DNA of 64,000 nucleotides from DASPJQ01 sp035299065. GTDB taxonomy: Bacteria > Bacteroidota > Bacteroidia > Flavobacteriales_D > UBA2798. The position numbers and the translations under genes are program-made. Below, piece after piece: positions 26,919 to 36,320 of the stretch (its first letter is position 1; each line of letters opens with the position of its first letter). The stretch lies in NCBI GenBank assembly GCA_035299065.1, contig DATGXI010000074.1, positions 1 to 64,000 of the forward strand. Direction: 5' to 3'. The notes beneath the pieces were generated by a model that saw only the letters and a program-made list of their open reading frames with translations, was not told the DNA's origin and searched no databases.

Positions 26919-27659
26919 ATGAGATATGTAATTACTTTATTTTTACTACTTATAGCCTGGCAACAGGTAAAGGCTCAACAAATTTCCACTGGTTTTAGCC
27001 TGGTTGTTGAAGTAAAGGACCTTGACACCGATGCACCAAGCACGGGCGACCAGGTAATGGTTTACAGGAGCGATTCGGTTAAAATAGTGGGATTTACACA
27101 CGAGGGAATTTTTAGTGTTGATGATTCATACCCTGGCTTTTTGGCCAATGAAATGGACTTTACCATTTACGTAATACCGCGAACCAAAAAATGGTATTCA
27201 CCTAAAGAAAAATTAAAACACAGGCTAACTGCAAAAATTACAACCCGTGGCCAGGAAATCGGCACCATGTTTTACAAGGTTTTCAGAATTCGTTATATTT
27301 TTGGTTGTACCAGGTTTTCTTTACCTGTAATTAGTTTTAAAAATAACGGTTACGAACCAGTAAATAAATCAATGCCCGCTTTAGATTCAATTACAAAACT
27401 CCTTACGCAAAACACAAACTGGGTTATAAAACTAAGATATTACGACTCTATTTCAAGTCCAAACGAGGCATGGACAAAACAAAGACTTAATTACGTGTAT
27501 AATTATCTTGTAAAAAATGGAATTGAAAAAGAACGGTTACTGCTTGATATTAAATTTGACGATACAAATCCAGCCTGGCTTTACACCTGCAGGTTTGTGA
27601 TTGTTGCTTTTGATTATAAATATACTTCTTATGAAGAACGCGAGAGCGATGAATACTAA
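26919..27659 (+). CDS. Exported protein with degenerate OmpA-like C-terminus
   Basis: From the ATG at 26919 the protein is 246 residues with a signal peptide (1-20, ending VKAQ). The last 90 residues (LDSITKLLTQNTNWVIKLRYYDS...RLNYVYNYLVKNGIEKERLLLDIKF) follow the strand-helix pattern of OmpA-type peptidoglycan-binding domains, but the usual Asp and Arg contact residues are not clear. A TTG start at 26856 would place 21 non-signal residues in front, so it was rejected. It could sit in the periplasm and touch peptidoglycan. Confidence 0.65.
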   Translation: MRYVITLFLLLIAWQQVKAQQISTGFSLVVEVKDLDTDAPSTGDQVMVYRSDSVKIVGFTHEGIFSVDDSYPGFLANEMDFTIYVIPRTKKWYSPKEKLKHRLTAKITTRGQEIGTMFYKVFRIRYIFGCTRFSLPVISFKNNGYEPVNKSMPALDSITKLLTQNTNWVIKLRYYDSISSPNEAWTKQRLNYVYNYLVKNGIEKERLLLDIKFDDTNPAWLYTCRFVIVAFDYKYTSYEERESDEY

Positions 27660-27676
27660 TTCGGAATTATGAATTA

Positions 27677-28933
27677 TTAAACCGGCAACCTTCCCTTTCT
27701 TTCACAATCAACCGTAAGCAAGTGATAGGAAAATACGCCTACTGCATAAAATGCGCCTGTTACCAAAAAAATAGTGGCAAATGAAAAATCAACTTTACGC
27801 ATGCTTTCAAATACCAGCGATGATATATACCATCCCCCACTCCATATAGATGCCGTAAGTGCACTCACCATTTCCTGGTTCTTTTTGCCTACGTAATTCA
27901 TGGTGACTTCTGATGTCATGGGTGCGGCCATGTTCATTAGCGGTTGGCGCGCCACATAAAAAAATATAGCAATGGCAGGTGCCAAATAATGCCCCGCAAA
28001 CAATTCGGTTGAAGCCAGGCCAACCAAAGCCATAATGGAAATACTTTGTGTTAGCGGTATGGCCAGTTTATACCCCAGTTTTTGTTTTACGTGTGGCACC
28101 AGTACGGTAGAAAAGGAAACCAGCACCATGGTAATACAGGCCCAAACAGCAAACATATCGGTATCCACTTTATGCACTTTGTAAAAGAACAAACTGATGA
28201 ATGGAATGGTTAACCCAGCACCCACTGCAATAAGTGTGGTGGGAATCATGGCCACCGAAATAATTCCCCAGTCATAATCAAAAAATTTGGTGCGAACCGG
28301 TGAATGGTTCTTTTTTTCCATGGCCGGATCATTCAAATTTTCTGGAACATCCATAGTCCACACAATGAAAAAGGCAAAAAAGGCCATGATGGCAAAAATT
28401 TGCATCACCACTTTTTCATCAAACCATTGCGGCATGGTAAATTGTAAAATAAAAAAGGCAAGTCCTGAAATTACACCCGCAATGCTCCATGTACTATGAC
28501 TTAATGAAATGGCTTCGGTTTGGGTTTCCTTTGACGCATTGCGCAAAATATAGGGCATTACACCAACCTGCATAAACACAAAACCTGCGCCCCAGGTTAA
28601 ATGGCTTAAATAAATCAGCCATGTTGTATGGTACTCTACCGAATAAATTATAAGCAAGGCGCTAACCGGCACCATGATGGTTGAGAGGTATAAAAGCGGT
28701 TTAATCCTGCGCCCGCGAATATAAATACCAATGGGAATGGCCAGGGCAAGCACACCTAAAAAACGGTATTTCTGGTAATGGGCACTTACATCATCGGTAT
28801 AGCCCAGCTTTTCCATGTACACCAATAACGCAATCATAAAAGCAGCGTTAATTAACTGTACAAAACATTCAGCTACAATTAGCTTTACTATATGTTTTTC
28901 AACGTTGCGGTACGATTTAAAAGCTGCCAGCAC
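27677..28933 (-). CDS. MFS transporter
   Basis: The 418-residue protein has about 12 hydrophobic segments and a short charged loop after helix 2 (YIRGRRIKPLLY), consistent with a major facilitator. The middle loop is about residues 195-220 (NDPAMEKKNHSPVRTKF). The substrate is not evident. It starts with GTG, one base after the miaA stop, so it is translated in the same unit as miaA and the GH3 gene. Confidence 0.8.
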   Translation of the reverse strand: MLAAFKSYRNVEKHIVKLIVAECFVQLINAAFMIALLVYMEKLGYTDDVSAHYQKYRFLGVLALAIPIGIYIRGRRIKPLLYLSTIMVPVSALLIIYSVEYHTTWLIYLSHLTWGAGFVFMQVGVMPYILRNASKETQTEAISLSHSTWSIAGVISGLAFFILQFTMPQWFDEKVVMQIFAIMAFFAFFIVWTMDVPENLNDPAMEKKNHSPVRTKFFDYDWGIISVAMIPTTLIAVGAGLTIPFISLFFYKVHKVDTDMFAVWACITMVLVSFSTVLVPHVKQKLGYKLAIPLTQSISIMALVGLASTELFAGHYLAPAIAIFFYVARQPLMNMAAPMTSEVTMNYVGKKNQEMVSALTASIWSGGWYISSLVFESMRKVDFSFATIFLVTGAFYAVGVFSYHLLTVDCERKGRLPV

Positions 28934-28934
28934 T

Positions 28935-29867
28935 TTAGTTCAGTCTTGAGTCAACAAAATTAAGTATTTCCCGTAGCTCAAACAGCCACATTTTATTATT
29001 TGTAAGCTCAAACCAGGTTATATCCTTGTCGGCCCTGAACCATGTTAACTGCCTTTTGGCGTAATTACGGGTATGCTGCTGTATTTTTTGAACGGCCTCA
29101 TCCAGGCTTGTTTTTCCATCAATATAATCAAACATTTCACTGTAACCAACCGTTTTCAAAGCATTGCAATCCCTGAAGGGCAGCAATGATTTTACTTCCT
29201 CTGTAAGTCCATCAGCTATCATTTTTTTAACGCGGTCATTTATTCGCTTATACAACCATTCGCGCGGCATGTTCAATCCTATTTTAACAATGTTAAAATC
29301 ACGTTTGGCTTTTTTACCCAACATGACCTCACTGTACAATTTACCGCCTACATGCATGATTTCAAGTGCACGCATAAGCCGCTGCGGATTTTCAAAGTCA
29401 AGCATGGTAACAGCTGCCGGATCCTTAGTTCGCAAATCAGCTTGTAAAACACCTATTCCACCCTGTTCAAAATCGCTTTTTAATTGCTGCCTGTAAGCCT
29501 CATCTGCTTTGGGTAAATCATCCAGTCCTTCACAAAAGGCTTTTAAGTACATGCCCGTTCCCCCACACACAACAACCGTGTTATGGGTCCTAAATAAGTC
29601 AGTGGTAATAGAAACAGCGTCCTTTTCAAAATCACCTGCACCATACAAACGGGTTACCGGAAAACATGCTACCAGGTGATGTTTGACTTTTTGCAGTTCC
29701 TGTTCAGAGGGCCGGGCAACGCCTATGTTCAATTCACTATACACCTGGCGCGAATCGGCATTGATGATCTCGGTTTTTAAATGCTGTGCTATATCAATGG
29801 CAAGGCCTGTCTTACCAACTGCTGTTGGTCCACATACAATAAAAACTGTTTTTTTTGGAGATGACAT
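28935..29867 (-). CDS. miaA: tRNA dimethylallyltransferase MiaA
   Basis: The 310-residue protein has a P-loop GPTAVGKT (13-20) followed by the DMAPP/tRNA segment INADSRQVYSELNIGVARPS, which is diagnostic of MiaA. It adds a dimethylallyl group to A37 of tRNAs that read UNN codons, the first step toward ms2i6A. The length is normal. The ATG overlaps the stop of the upstream GH3 gene by 1 base (TAATG), and the MFS gene follows by one base, so the three are probably a single operon. Confidence 0.97.
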   Translation of the reverse strand: MSSPKKTVFIVCGPTAVGKTGLAIDIAQHLKTEIINADSRQVYSELNIGVARPSEQELQKVKHHLVACFPVTRLYGAGDFEKDAVSITTDLFRTHNTVVVCGGTGMYLKAFCEGLDDLPKADEAYRQQLKSDFEQGGIGVLQADLRTKDPAAVTMLDFENPQRLMRALEIMHVGGKLYSEVMLGKKAKRDFNIVKIGLNMPREWLYKRINDRVKKMIADGLTEEVKSLLPFRDCNALKTVGYSEMFDYIDGKTSLDEAVQKIQQHTRNYAKRQLTWFRADKDITWFELTNNKMWLFELREILNFVDSRLN

Positions 29868-30973
29868 TACTCAATAATGCCCATGCAGATTTTTAAACGA
29901 ATGATGCGTTTTACCGATTGGTAAACCTGCTCTTTGTAATCAGCATCTGTTTTGATTTCACGCAATATTGATTTAATGGTTGCATTTTCATCAACCGGCA
30001 TCAATAAAATATCACAACCGGCTTTTGAAGCTTTCAATCCGCACTCGGGAACGGTAACCACACCACCCATGTTTAATGCATCGGTAACAATAAGCCCGTT
30101 AAAGCCCATTTCCTTGCGCAACAAATCGGTTACAATTTTACGTGAACAGGTACTTGGCAAACCTTCTGTATCGTATTTATCATTCTCGGTAACGGCAATA
30201 TGGCCAATCATGATACTTGGAATGTTTTGCGTAATTAAAGGTTTGTACAATTCAACTTCTTTCATTTCACCTTTAATAAACACCAGCTTTTTGTGGGTAT
30301 CGCCAACAACATTGCCATGGCCCGGAAAATGCTTGGCACAAGTTAAAATGTTGTTCTCACTTGAAACCTCTACAAACTTGCCACAATACTTTACAATGGT
30401 ATCAGGGTGATTGCCAAAACTGCGAAAACCAACGGTGGCATTAGGCGACATATCAGCCACAGGAGCAAAATTCTGGTGAATTCCCATAAAAGCCAATTCA
30501 TTGCAAATTTTTATGGTCTCGGTACTTAATTCCTCGGCTGATTTGATCCTGAATGCTTTTTTTATGGGCGTTGTACCCTTAATCTTCATATTAATGAGGC
30601 TAAGTTCCGCATCGGCACTAAACATCAATGGAACGCCTTTTTTGCCCATGTTAAGGCTGTCAAACCAATTGGTGGAATTCTTGAACTCGTTTTTTGTACC
30701 GGTTAAAAGAATTATGCCGCCAACTTTTTTTTCCTTCACAAGTTTGGCAACATAGTTTGGATCTTTGCCAAAATGACCGGCAGCAGGCATAATCATTTGC
30801 CCAACACGCTCATCATCGGTCATCAAATTAAAAACCTCGTTTACTTTTAATTCAAGTTCATCGCAAGGATAAAGGAAATCGCTTAACGTATAGGTGCGGC
30901 ACGTTGGGTCAGTTTGAGCACTTACCCATACAAAATTAACGACCAAACAAATGGTTAATCCCCAACGCAGCAT
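29867..30973 (-). CDS. Glycoside hydrolase family 3 (NagZ-like)
   Basis: The 368-residue protein carries the NagZ signature KHFPGHG...DTH (Lys214, His215, Asp225, His227), where the Asp-His pair acts as acid/base, and the nucleophile Asp298 in GLIVTDALNMGG. It likely removes N-acetylglucosamine from peptidoglycan fragments. E. coli NagZ is cytosolic, but this protein has a signal peptide (1-19, ending VSAQ), so it acts in the periplasm or beyond. It heads the miaA-MFS unit; its stop overlaps miaA by one base. Confidence 0.9.
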   Translation of the reverse strand: MLRWGLTICLVVNFVWVSAQTDPTCRTYTLSDFLYPCDELELKVNEVFNLMTDDERVGQMIMPAAGHFGKDPNYVAKLVKEKKVGGIILLTGTKNEFKNSTNWFDSLNMGKKGVPLMFSADAELSLINMKIKGTTPIKKAFRIKSAEELSTETIKICNELAFMGIHQNFAPVADMSPNATVGFRSFGNHPDTIVKYCGKFVEVSSENNILTCAKHFPGHGNVVGDTHKKLVFIKGEMKEVELYKPLITQNIPSIMIGHIAVTENDKYDTEGLPSTCSRKIVTDLLRKEMGFNGLIVTDALNMGGVVTVPECGLKASKAGCDILLMPVDENATIKSILREIKTDADYKEQVYQSVKRIIRLKICMGIIE

Positions 30974-31076
30974 AATTTCCGAAGTTAAGTGTTTTATACG
31001 ATACTGTGAAGTCCAGGGTTGTTATTTTCAACATTCTTTTTTTTATATCAGGCCCTTCATGCTATTGATTTAAATA

Positions 31077-31110
31077 AAAAAAAGACCTGCCCCCGGCTTT
31101 CCCAGGCCGG
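31077..31110 (-). terminator. Terminator of the minus-strand gene at 31150
   Basis: CCGGC (31093-31097) pairs with GCCGG (31106-31110) with an 8-base loop. On the minus strand the stem is followed by GGGCAGGTC and a run of T, so it resembles a rho-independent terminator with a short spacer. Confidence 0.5.
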
Positions 31111-31149
31111 TGCAATACGTGTTGTAATTGGGGCTAAAAAATACGGGGC

Positions 31150-31839
31150 TTATTCGGCTACCTTGGCGTAAAAAGCTGAGAGCCGCTTATTAAGCACCCT
31201 CATTTTAAGGCCCAGTTCCTTGGCGGGATAATGGCAGGTAATGTAATACGGGAACGGTTTTGTTAATTGCGACATGTATTTGTTTTTAAATACAAAACAG
31301 TCGGTTTTAAGGCTGGTACGCCCGGTTAAATCGCTTTTTGCGGTATCACTGTAAACCTTGCCCTGCTCATCGTACACATCACCATAATCAAGAAACAAAA
31401 AATAGGAATGATTAAATACAATAGTGGCATCCTTTTTAAGTGTTGTATCAAGTAAATTACCGGCAATTTCACCTCTTTGTATTTTTTCAAGATCACTTTG
31501 TAAAATAAAATAAACGGGACAAAATTTAAAATTTTCCTTGAGTCCTTTCACAATTATTTTTTGCTTACGCATTCGGTCCGTCTCCAGCTGAAGGGCTTTT
31601 TCTTCAAATCCTTTTTCCTTCATGGCATCGGTTTTCATCTTGCGGTCCTTCACAATATAAATAACAGCTCCACCATTCTTTAACTGCGTTATGGCTTTTA
31701 CCACCGCGGCTTTGTTTTTTTTACGGGCCGATGCTTTTTTCTTTTTTACGGTATATTCATACTCATCATTTGTTTGGGCTGTCATGGTAAAATGACTTCC
31801 TAAAAACAACAGGAACATGAAAATTTTTAATTTATTCAT
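31150..31839 (-). CDS. Exported protein of unknown function
   Basis: The 229-residue protein has a signal peptide (1-21, ending TMTAQ), a highly basic stretch (KKKKASARKKNKAA) and then a mixed domain (FKFCPVYFILQSDLEKI...TIVFNHSYFLFLDYGDVY). There is no lipobox, sorting tail or membrane helix after the signal. It is a single gene followed by a terminator hairpin. I recognise no family. Confidence 0.65.
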   Translation of the reverse strand: MNKLKIFMFLLFLGSHFTMTAQTNDEYEYTVKKKKASARKKNKAAVVKAITQLKNGGAVIYIVKDRKMKTDAMKEKGFEEKALQLETDRMRKQKIIVKGLKENFKFCPVYFILQSDLEKIQRGEIAGNLLDTTLKKDATIVFNHSYFLFLDYGDVYDEQGKVYSDTAKSDLTGRTSLKTDCFVFKNKYMSQLTKPFPYYITCHYPAKELGLKMRVLNKRLSAFYAKVAE

Positions 31840-31940
31840 AACGTGTTAAACTGGATTTTGGCGGTATGTTTCACCGTTTAAACAACTATAACTACCAATG
31901 GCTAAACTTAACTATATTTTACAAATACATGCATAAAAAA

Positions 31941-31966
31941 AACCTGCACGAATGCAGGTTTTTAAT
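31941..31966. terminator. gyrB terminator, bidirectional
   Basis: AACCTGCA (31941-31948) pairs perfectly with TGCAGGTT (31953-31960) over a CGAA loop, with an A-run before and a T-run after. It terminates gyrB on the minus strand. Confidence 0.8.
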
Positions 31967-31987
31967 TTATCATTCATTCCCACGAAA

Positions 31988-31998
31988 AAATACGTGGG
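31988..31998 (+). repeat. AAATACGTGGG element, copy 1
   Basis: The 11-mer lies between gyrB and its terminator and forms a weak hairpin with CCCAC upstream (TCCCAC/GTGGGA, 10-base loop). The same 11-mer recurs at 40951-40961 and 50211-50221. Confidence 0.5.
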
Positions 31999-32005
31999 AT
32001 GTGGA

Positions 32006-33979
32006 CTATGCGTCAATCTTGGCGTATTTGGCGTTTTTCTCAATGAACTCCCTGCGTGGCGGAACTTCATCGCCCATAAGCATACTGAAAATACGGTCAC
32101 ACTCGGCAGCGCTCTCAATGGTTACTTTGCGCAATGTGCGGAAAGAGGGATTCATGGTTGTTTCCCACAACTGCTCAGCATTCATTTCTCCAAGACCTTT
32201 GTATCGCTGTACGTTTACGGATGAGTCTTTTCCGGCACCTTTTAATTCGGCTATATACGTATCGCGTTCTTCTTCATTCCATGCATATTTTGACTGGGTT
32301 CCTTTTTTAACCTGGTACAATGGTGGCGATGCAATGTAGATATAACCGCTTTCAATCATTTCTTTCATGTAACGGAAAAAGAATGTCAAAATAAGTGTGG
32401 TAATATGGCTACCGTCAACATCGGCATCACACATGATGATTACCTTGTGGTAACGTATGCCTGTAAGGTTAAGCGCCTTACTGTCTTCTTCAGTTCCTAC
32501 GCGCACACCAAGGGCCGTGTACATATTTTTGATCTCTTCGTTCTCAAGAATTTTATGGTACATAGCTTTCTCAACGTTCAGGATCTTACCACGCAAGGGT
32601 AAAATAGCCTGGAAACGCCTGTCGCGGCCTTGTTTTGCCGTACCACCTGCCGAGTCACCCTCAACCAGGTAAATTTCGCATTGTTCAGGATCTTTTTCAC
32701 TACAGTCAGCCAATTTACCTGGCAAACTTGTGCCACCCATTACACCTTTACGCTGCACCATTTCACGTGCTTTTTTAGCAGCATGGCGTGCCTGTGCGGC
32801 AAGTATTACTTTACTTACAATTTGACGTGCATCTTTTGGATTTTCCTCTAAGTAATTTGAAAGCATTTCACCAACAGCCTGGTCAACTGCACCCATTACT
32901 TCATTGTTACCTAATTTTGTTTTTGTTTGTCCTTCAAACTGTGGCTCGGCAACTTTTACAGATATAACAGCCGTTAATCCCTCACGAAAATCGTCACCAA
33001 CAATTTCAAATTTCAGATTCTTCAACATGCCCGACTCGTCAGCGTATTTTTTTAACGTACGGGTCAATCCACGCCTGAAACCTGCCAAATGCGTTCCACC
33101 TTCGTGGGTATTGATATTGTTTACATACGAATGAATATTTTCAGCATACGAAGTGTTGTAAATCATGGCTACTTCAACCGGTACAACCACACCGTTGCTT
33201 GCAGCTTTCTCACCTTCCATGTAAACCACATCGCTCATTAAGGCTTCGCGGTTACTGTCCAGGAAACCTACAAATTCTTTTAATCCACCCTGGCTGTAAA
33301 ATGTTTCAGTCAACGGGTTTCCATTGTCATCATTGTTGCGGTTATCGGTCAGTGTTATGGTTATTCCCTTGTTCAGGAATGATAATTCACGCAAACGTGT
33401 TGCCAGCGTTTCATAATTGTACTCATGAACAATAAAAATTGAATCATCGGGTTTAAACGTAACAATTGTACCACGGTAATCAGTTGGGCCAACTTCTTTA
33501 ACCGAATAAAGTGGTTTGCCAATAGAAAACTCCTGTACATATTCTTTACCGCCACGGTGAACCTGTGCCTTTAAATGAGTTGAAAGTGCATTTACACAAC
33601 TTACACCTACACCATGCAATCCACCTGAAACCTTATAACTGTCCTTATCAAATTTACCACCGGCATGCAATACGGTTAATACAACCTCAAGTGCCGACTT
33701 TTGCTCTTTTTCGTGAAAATCTACAGGAATACCACGCCCGTTATCTTTAACGGTAATGGAATTGTCTTTATTGATCCAAACATCAATATGCGTACAGTGG
33801 CCTGCCAACGCTTCGTCAATGGAATTATCCACAACCTCATACACCAAATGGTGCAATCCTTTAAACCCAATGTCACCAATGTACATGGCCGGACGCTTGC
33901 GCACCGCTTCTAAACCCTCAAGTACCTGGATACTGTCTGCCGAATAGGAATTATCCTTTTTCTCTAAAATGTCGCTCAT
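32006..33979 (-). CDS. gyrB: DNA gyrase subunit B
   Basis: From the ATG at 33979 the protein is 657 residues. It has the GHKL ATPase domain (SIQVLEGLEAVRKRPAMYIG, the N-box VVDNSIDEA, and GGLHGVG), a transducer domain and the TOPRIM domain with EGDSAGG (440-446) and DADVDGSHI. The C-terminal segment IFSMLMGDEVPPRREFIE is typical of GyrB rather than ParE. With GyrA it introduces negative supercoils. A GTG at 34033 would add 18 residues not usual in the family. A -7 box lies at 34042-34049. Confidence 0.97.
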   Translation of the reverse strand: MSDILEKKDNSYSADSIQVLEGLEAVRKRPAMYIGDIGFKGLHHLVYEVVDNSIDEALAGHCTHIDVWINKDNSITVKDNGRGIPVDFHEKEQKSALEVVLTVLHAGGKFDKDSYKVSGGLHGVGVSCVNALSTHLKAQVHRGGKEYVQEFSIGKPLYSVKEVGPTDYRGTIVTFKPDDSIFIVHEYNYETLATRLRELSFLNKGITITLTDNRNNDDNGNPLTETFYSQGGLKEFVGFLDSNREALMSDVVYMEGEKAASNGVVVPVEVAMIYNTSYAENIHSYVNNINTHEGGTHLAGFRRGLTRTLKKYADESGMLKNLKFEIVGDDFREGLTAVISVKVAEPQFEGQTKTKLGNNEVMGAVDQAVGEMLSNYLEENPKDARQIVSKVILAAQARHAAKKAREMVQRKGVMGGTSLPGKLADCSEKDPEQCEIYLVEGDSAGGTAKQGRDRRFQAILPLRGKILNVEKAMYHKILENEEIKNMYTALGVRVGTEEDSKALNLTGIRYHKVIIMCDADVDGSHITTLILTFFFRYMKEMIESGYIYIASPPLYQVKKGTQSKYAWNEEERDTYIAELKGAGKDSSVNVQRYKGLGEMNAEQLWETTMNPSFRTLRKVTIESAAECDRIFSMLMGDEVPPRREFIEKNAKYAKIDA

Positions 33980-34041
33980 TTTTAACTCGTTTTTTTTGCT
34001 GTAAATAGCCACGGAAAAAGACTGTTTTTTCACGCGGTTTA

Positions 34042-34049
34042 CAAAGATA
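34042..34049 (-). promoter_or_regulatory. -7 promoter box of gyrB
   Basis: The minus strand reads TATCTTTG, an exact TAnnTTTG match, giving a leader of about 57 bases to the ATG at 33979. The gap to cmk is A-rich and holds no gene. Confidence 0.55.
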
Positions 34050-34223
34050 ATTAACTGGTACGAAAAAGACCTGAAAAAGGTGCGTAAAAATGATAGTTTT
34101 TCAACATTAAATGAACAATTTTAAATACTGACAATCAAATGGTTAAAAACCCCTAAAAAAACCTGTCAAAAACGCAAAAAAATGCTAAAAAAAATGGAAT
34201 AAAAAATGAACAAAAAAACAGCC

Positions 34224-34934
34224 TTAAACGCTTGCATTTTTTAATTTATTTTCAAGCTCAATAACCCATTCAACTACCATCTTAAACTGTTCGTCCATGC
34301 TTAAGTCAGTATTGTCGATTACGCGCGCATCTTCAGCCTGCCTTAACGGGTTTTCTTCCCTGTGTGTATCTTCAAAATCACGCGTGGTTATATTCTCGCT
34401 CACATCGTCCATTGACACATGGGCCTGTTTTCGTTTTAATTCATCATAACGCCTTTTTATGCGCACATCCTTGTCGGCCGTCATAAATATTTTTAACTCA
34501 GCCCCGGGAAACACAGCCGTGCCAATATCTCTTCCATCCATCACAATACCCTTTAATTTACCCATCTCACGCTGCAATGCAACCAGTTTCCTGCGCACTT
34601 CTTTAATCAGACTAATAAAACTAACGTAACGTGACACTTCAAGGCCCCTTATCTCATGCTCTACATTTTTGCCATTAAGCCAGGTTTCAGACTTGTTGTT
34701 TTGGGGGTTATGCTTAAAAATAATGTTGATTTGGGGCAATTCAGCCACCAATTCATCACGCATCACGTAATTGTCTTTAATCAATCCATTTTCCAGTGCA
34801 TACAAAGCCACAGCCCTGTACATGGCTCCCGTGTCAATGTAAACATAATTCAGGTGGTTGGCTAATTGCTTGGCAAGGGTACTTTTCCCGCATGATGAGT
34901 ACCCGTCAATGGCTATAATGATCTTTTCCAACAC
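34224..34934 (-). CDS. cmk: Cytidylate kinase
   Basis: The 236-residue protein has a P-loop DGYSSCGKST (10-19), the CMP-binding region YIDTGAMYRAV and the later MDGRDIGTAVFPGAELKIF, all standard for Cmk. It phosphorylates CMP and dCMP to diphosphates in nucleotide supply. The length is normal for Bacteroidota. It lies downstream of porQ on the same strand; the 173-bp gap between them contains fragments of interspersed intergenic repeats, so joint transcription is uncertain. Confidence 0.95.
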   Translation of the reverse strand: MLEKIIIAIDGYSSCGKSTLAKQLANHLNYVYIDTGAMYRAVALYALENGLIKDNYVMRDELVAELPQINIIFKHNPQNNKSETWLNGKNVEHEIRGLEVSRYVSFISLIKEVRRKLVALQREMGKLKGIVMDGRDIGTAVFPGAELKIFMTADKDVRIKRRYDELKRKQAHVSMDDVSENITTRDFEDTHREENPLRQAEDARVIDNTDLSMDEQFKMVVEWVIELENKLKNASV

Positions 34935-35107
34935 GTGTAAAGATAAAAGGATTTCTCAACCATAAAGCCACCAAGCCACTAAGATTCGTTAAGAATTCAC
35001 AGCATAATGCAGGTATTTTTCAACAATGATTTTTCTTCATTTTTGAGCCGCAAATGACGCAGATTAGCGTAGATGATAACTTGTCACAAATTGCACATTG
35101 ATAATTG

Positions 35108-36178
35108 TCAGAAAGCGTATGAAAACGTCATTTGCACATTGGTGCCTGCCAAATGGTATTTTGAATATGAAAGCGCGGCCGACATTCTTTTTACAAATAA
35201 GCCAAATCCAAAATTAAAGCCTGCAAGTCCTGTGCGACCTGAGTACTTCAACTCCTCCCTGCGCCTATAATTAAACCCTAAATCTACATAAAAATTTTTG
35301 CCAATTAAAATTTCGGCACCAGGGGTAATATGGCGCATGGCTTTACCGCCAAACTGCCCTAGCCTGTAAAAAAATTTAGTTGTGTCTTTTGTAATTTCAA
35401 GGCCCGTTGCGGGATCAATATCGGGTTTTTCAGTTGGATCCTTGTACGTTAAATCCCATTTGTACAACCTGTCCATGGCCACATGAAAACGAAACGGTGC
35501 ATGTTTTAGTTTTTGCGAAAACGCCAGTTGAATGTCAAACGGTAAATTGCCGCGTGTACCCGGAGTATATGACTTTAACTGGTATCCAATATTTTTTAAA
35601 ATGGCACTGGCCACAAAACGCGAACCCGGTTTGTTATATGTTGCCGCTAAATCAACACCTATGCCCATGGCTGAGTATTTGTTCATGAGCGAGTACAAAT
35701 AATTTAAGCTGGCACCAATGTAAACCGATGTGTCAACCTTACGCGAGTAAATTAAACTAAGGGTATAATCAACGGCATGTATGGTACCCAACTCATTGCC
35801 TATGTAGTCGGTTTCGGTAAATTTGCCATAGTTCATGTATTTAAGCGCAGCCATAAAATGGCCCAGGTTTTTGTAGGAGCGCGAATAAGCGGCTACACCA
35901 TAATTTATGTCGGCAAAATAATTTGAGTAGCCCAAAACGGCTTTATTGTGGTGGGTTGAGTCAAGTAAACTTGGGTTTGCGAATACAATTGAGGGATCCC
36001 TGTCGCGTATAGCTACGGTTACCCCACCAAGCCCGGCAAGCCTTGAGCCATAGGGTATTTGCATTTGTGAAAACACAGTTCCCTCGGCTTTGTCATTGGC
36101 AACTTTTTGCCCGTAAGCCACAAGCCCAAAACAAGTGAAAAGCAGAACAGTAAGGGTCCTTTTTACAAACATTTGCAC
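35108..36178 (-). CDS. porQ: Type IX secretion system protein PorQ
   Basis: The 356-residue protein has a signal peptide (1-23) and the PorQ/PorV-like barrel start (SQMQIPYGSRLAGLGGVTVAIRDRDPSIVFANPSLLD), followed by alternating strands to a terminal aromatic residue (MTFSYAF), typical of outer-membrane beta-barrels. PorQ works in the surface attachment step of type IX secretion, beside PorU, PorV and PorZ. It fits the presence of two T9SS cargo proteins in this window. Confidence 0.85.
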   Translation of the reverse strand: MQMFVKRTLTVLLFTCFGLVAYGQKVANDKAEGTVFSQMQIPYGSRLAGLGGVTVAIRDRDPSIVFANPSLLDSTHHNKAVLGYSNYFADINYGVAAYSRSYKNLGHFMAALKYMNYGKFTETDYIGNELGTIHAVDYTLSLIYSRKVDTSVYIGASLNYLYSLMNKYSAMGIGVDLAATYNKPGSRFVASAILKNIGYQLKSYTPGTRGNLPFDIQLAFSQKLKHAPFRFHVAMDRLYKWDLTYKDPTEKPDIDPATGLEITKDTTKFFYRLGQFGGKAMRHITPGAEILIGKNFYVDLGFNYRRREELKYSGRTGLAGFNFGFGLFVKRMSAALSYSKYHLAGTNVQMTFSYAF

Positions 36179-36320
36179 ACAGTAACGCTAAAACTGGTTG
36201 TTTAGTATTACGCTTTCAAACTTAACCAAATCTTTGCAGCATGGTTAATGCTTTTTATAAACAGGGCATTTAAAAATGTATATTTTTAGACCCTTCGCAA
36301 AAAGCAGATTTATAAAAATT

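Noticed and set aside
33980..34033. GTG start that extends gyrB by 18 residues
   Set aside because: The added residues do not match GyrB; the ATG at 33979 gives the normal beginning.
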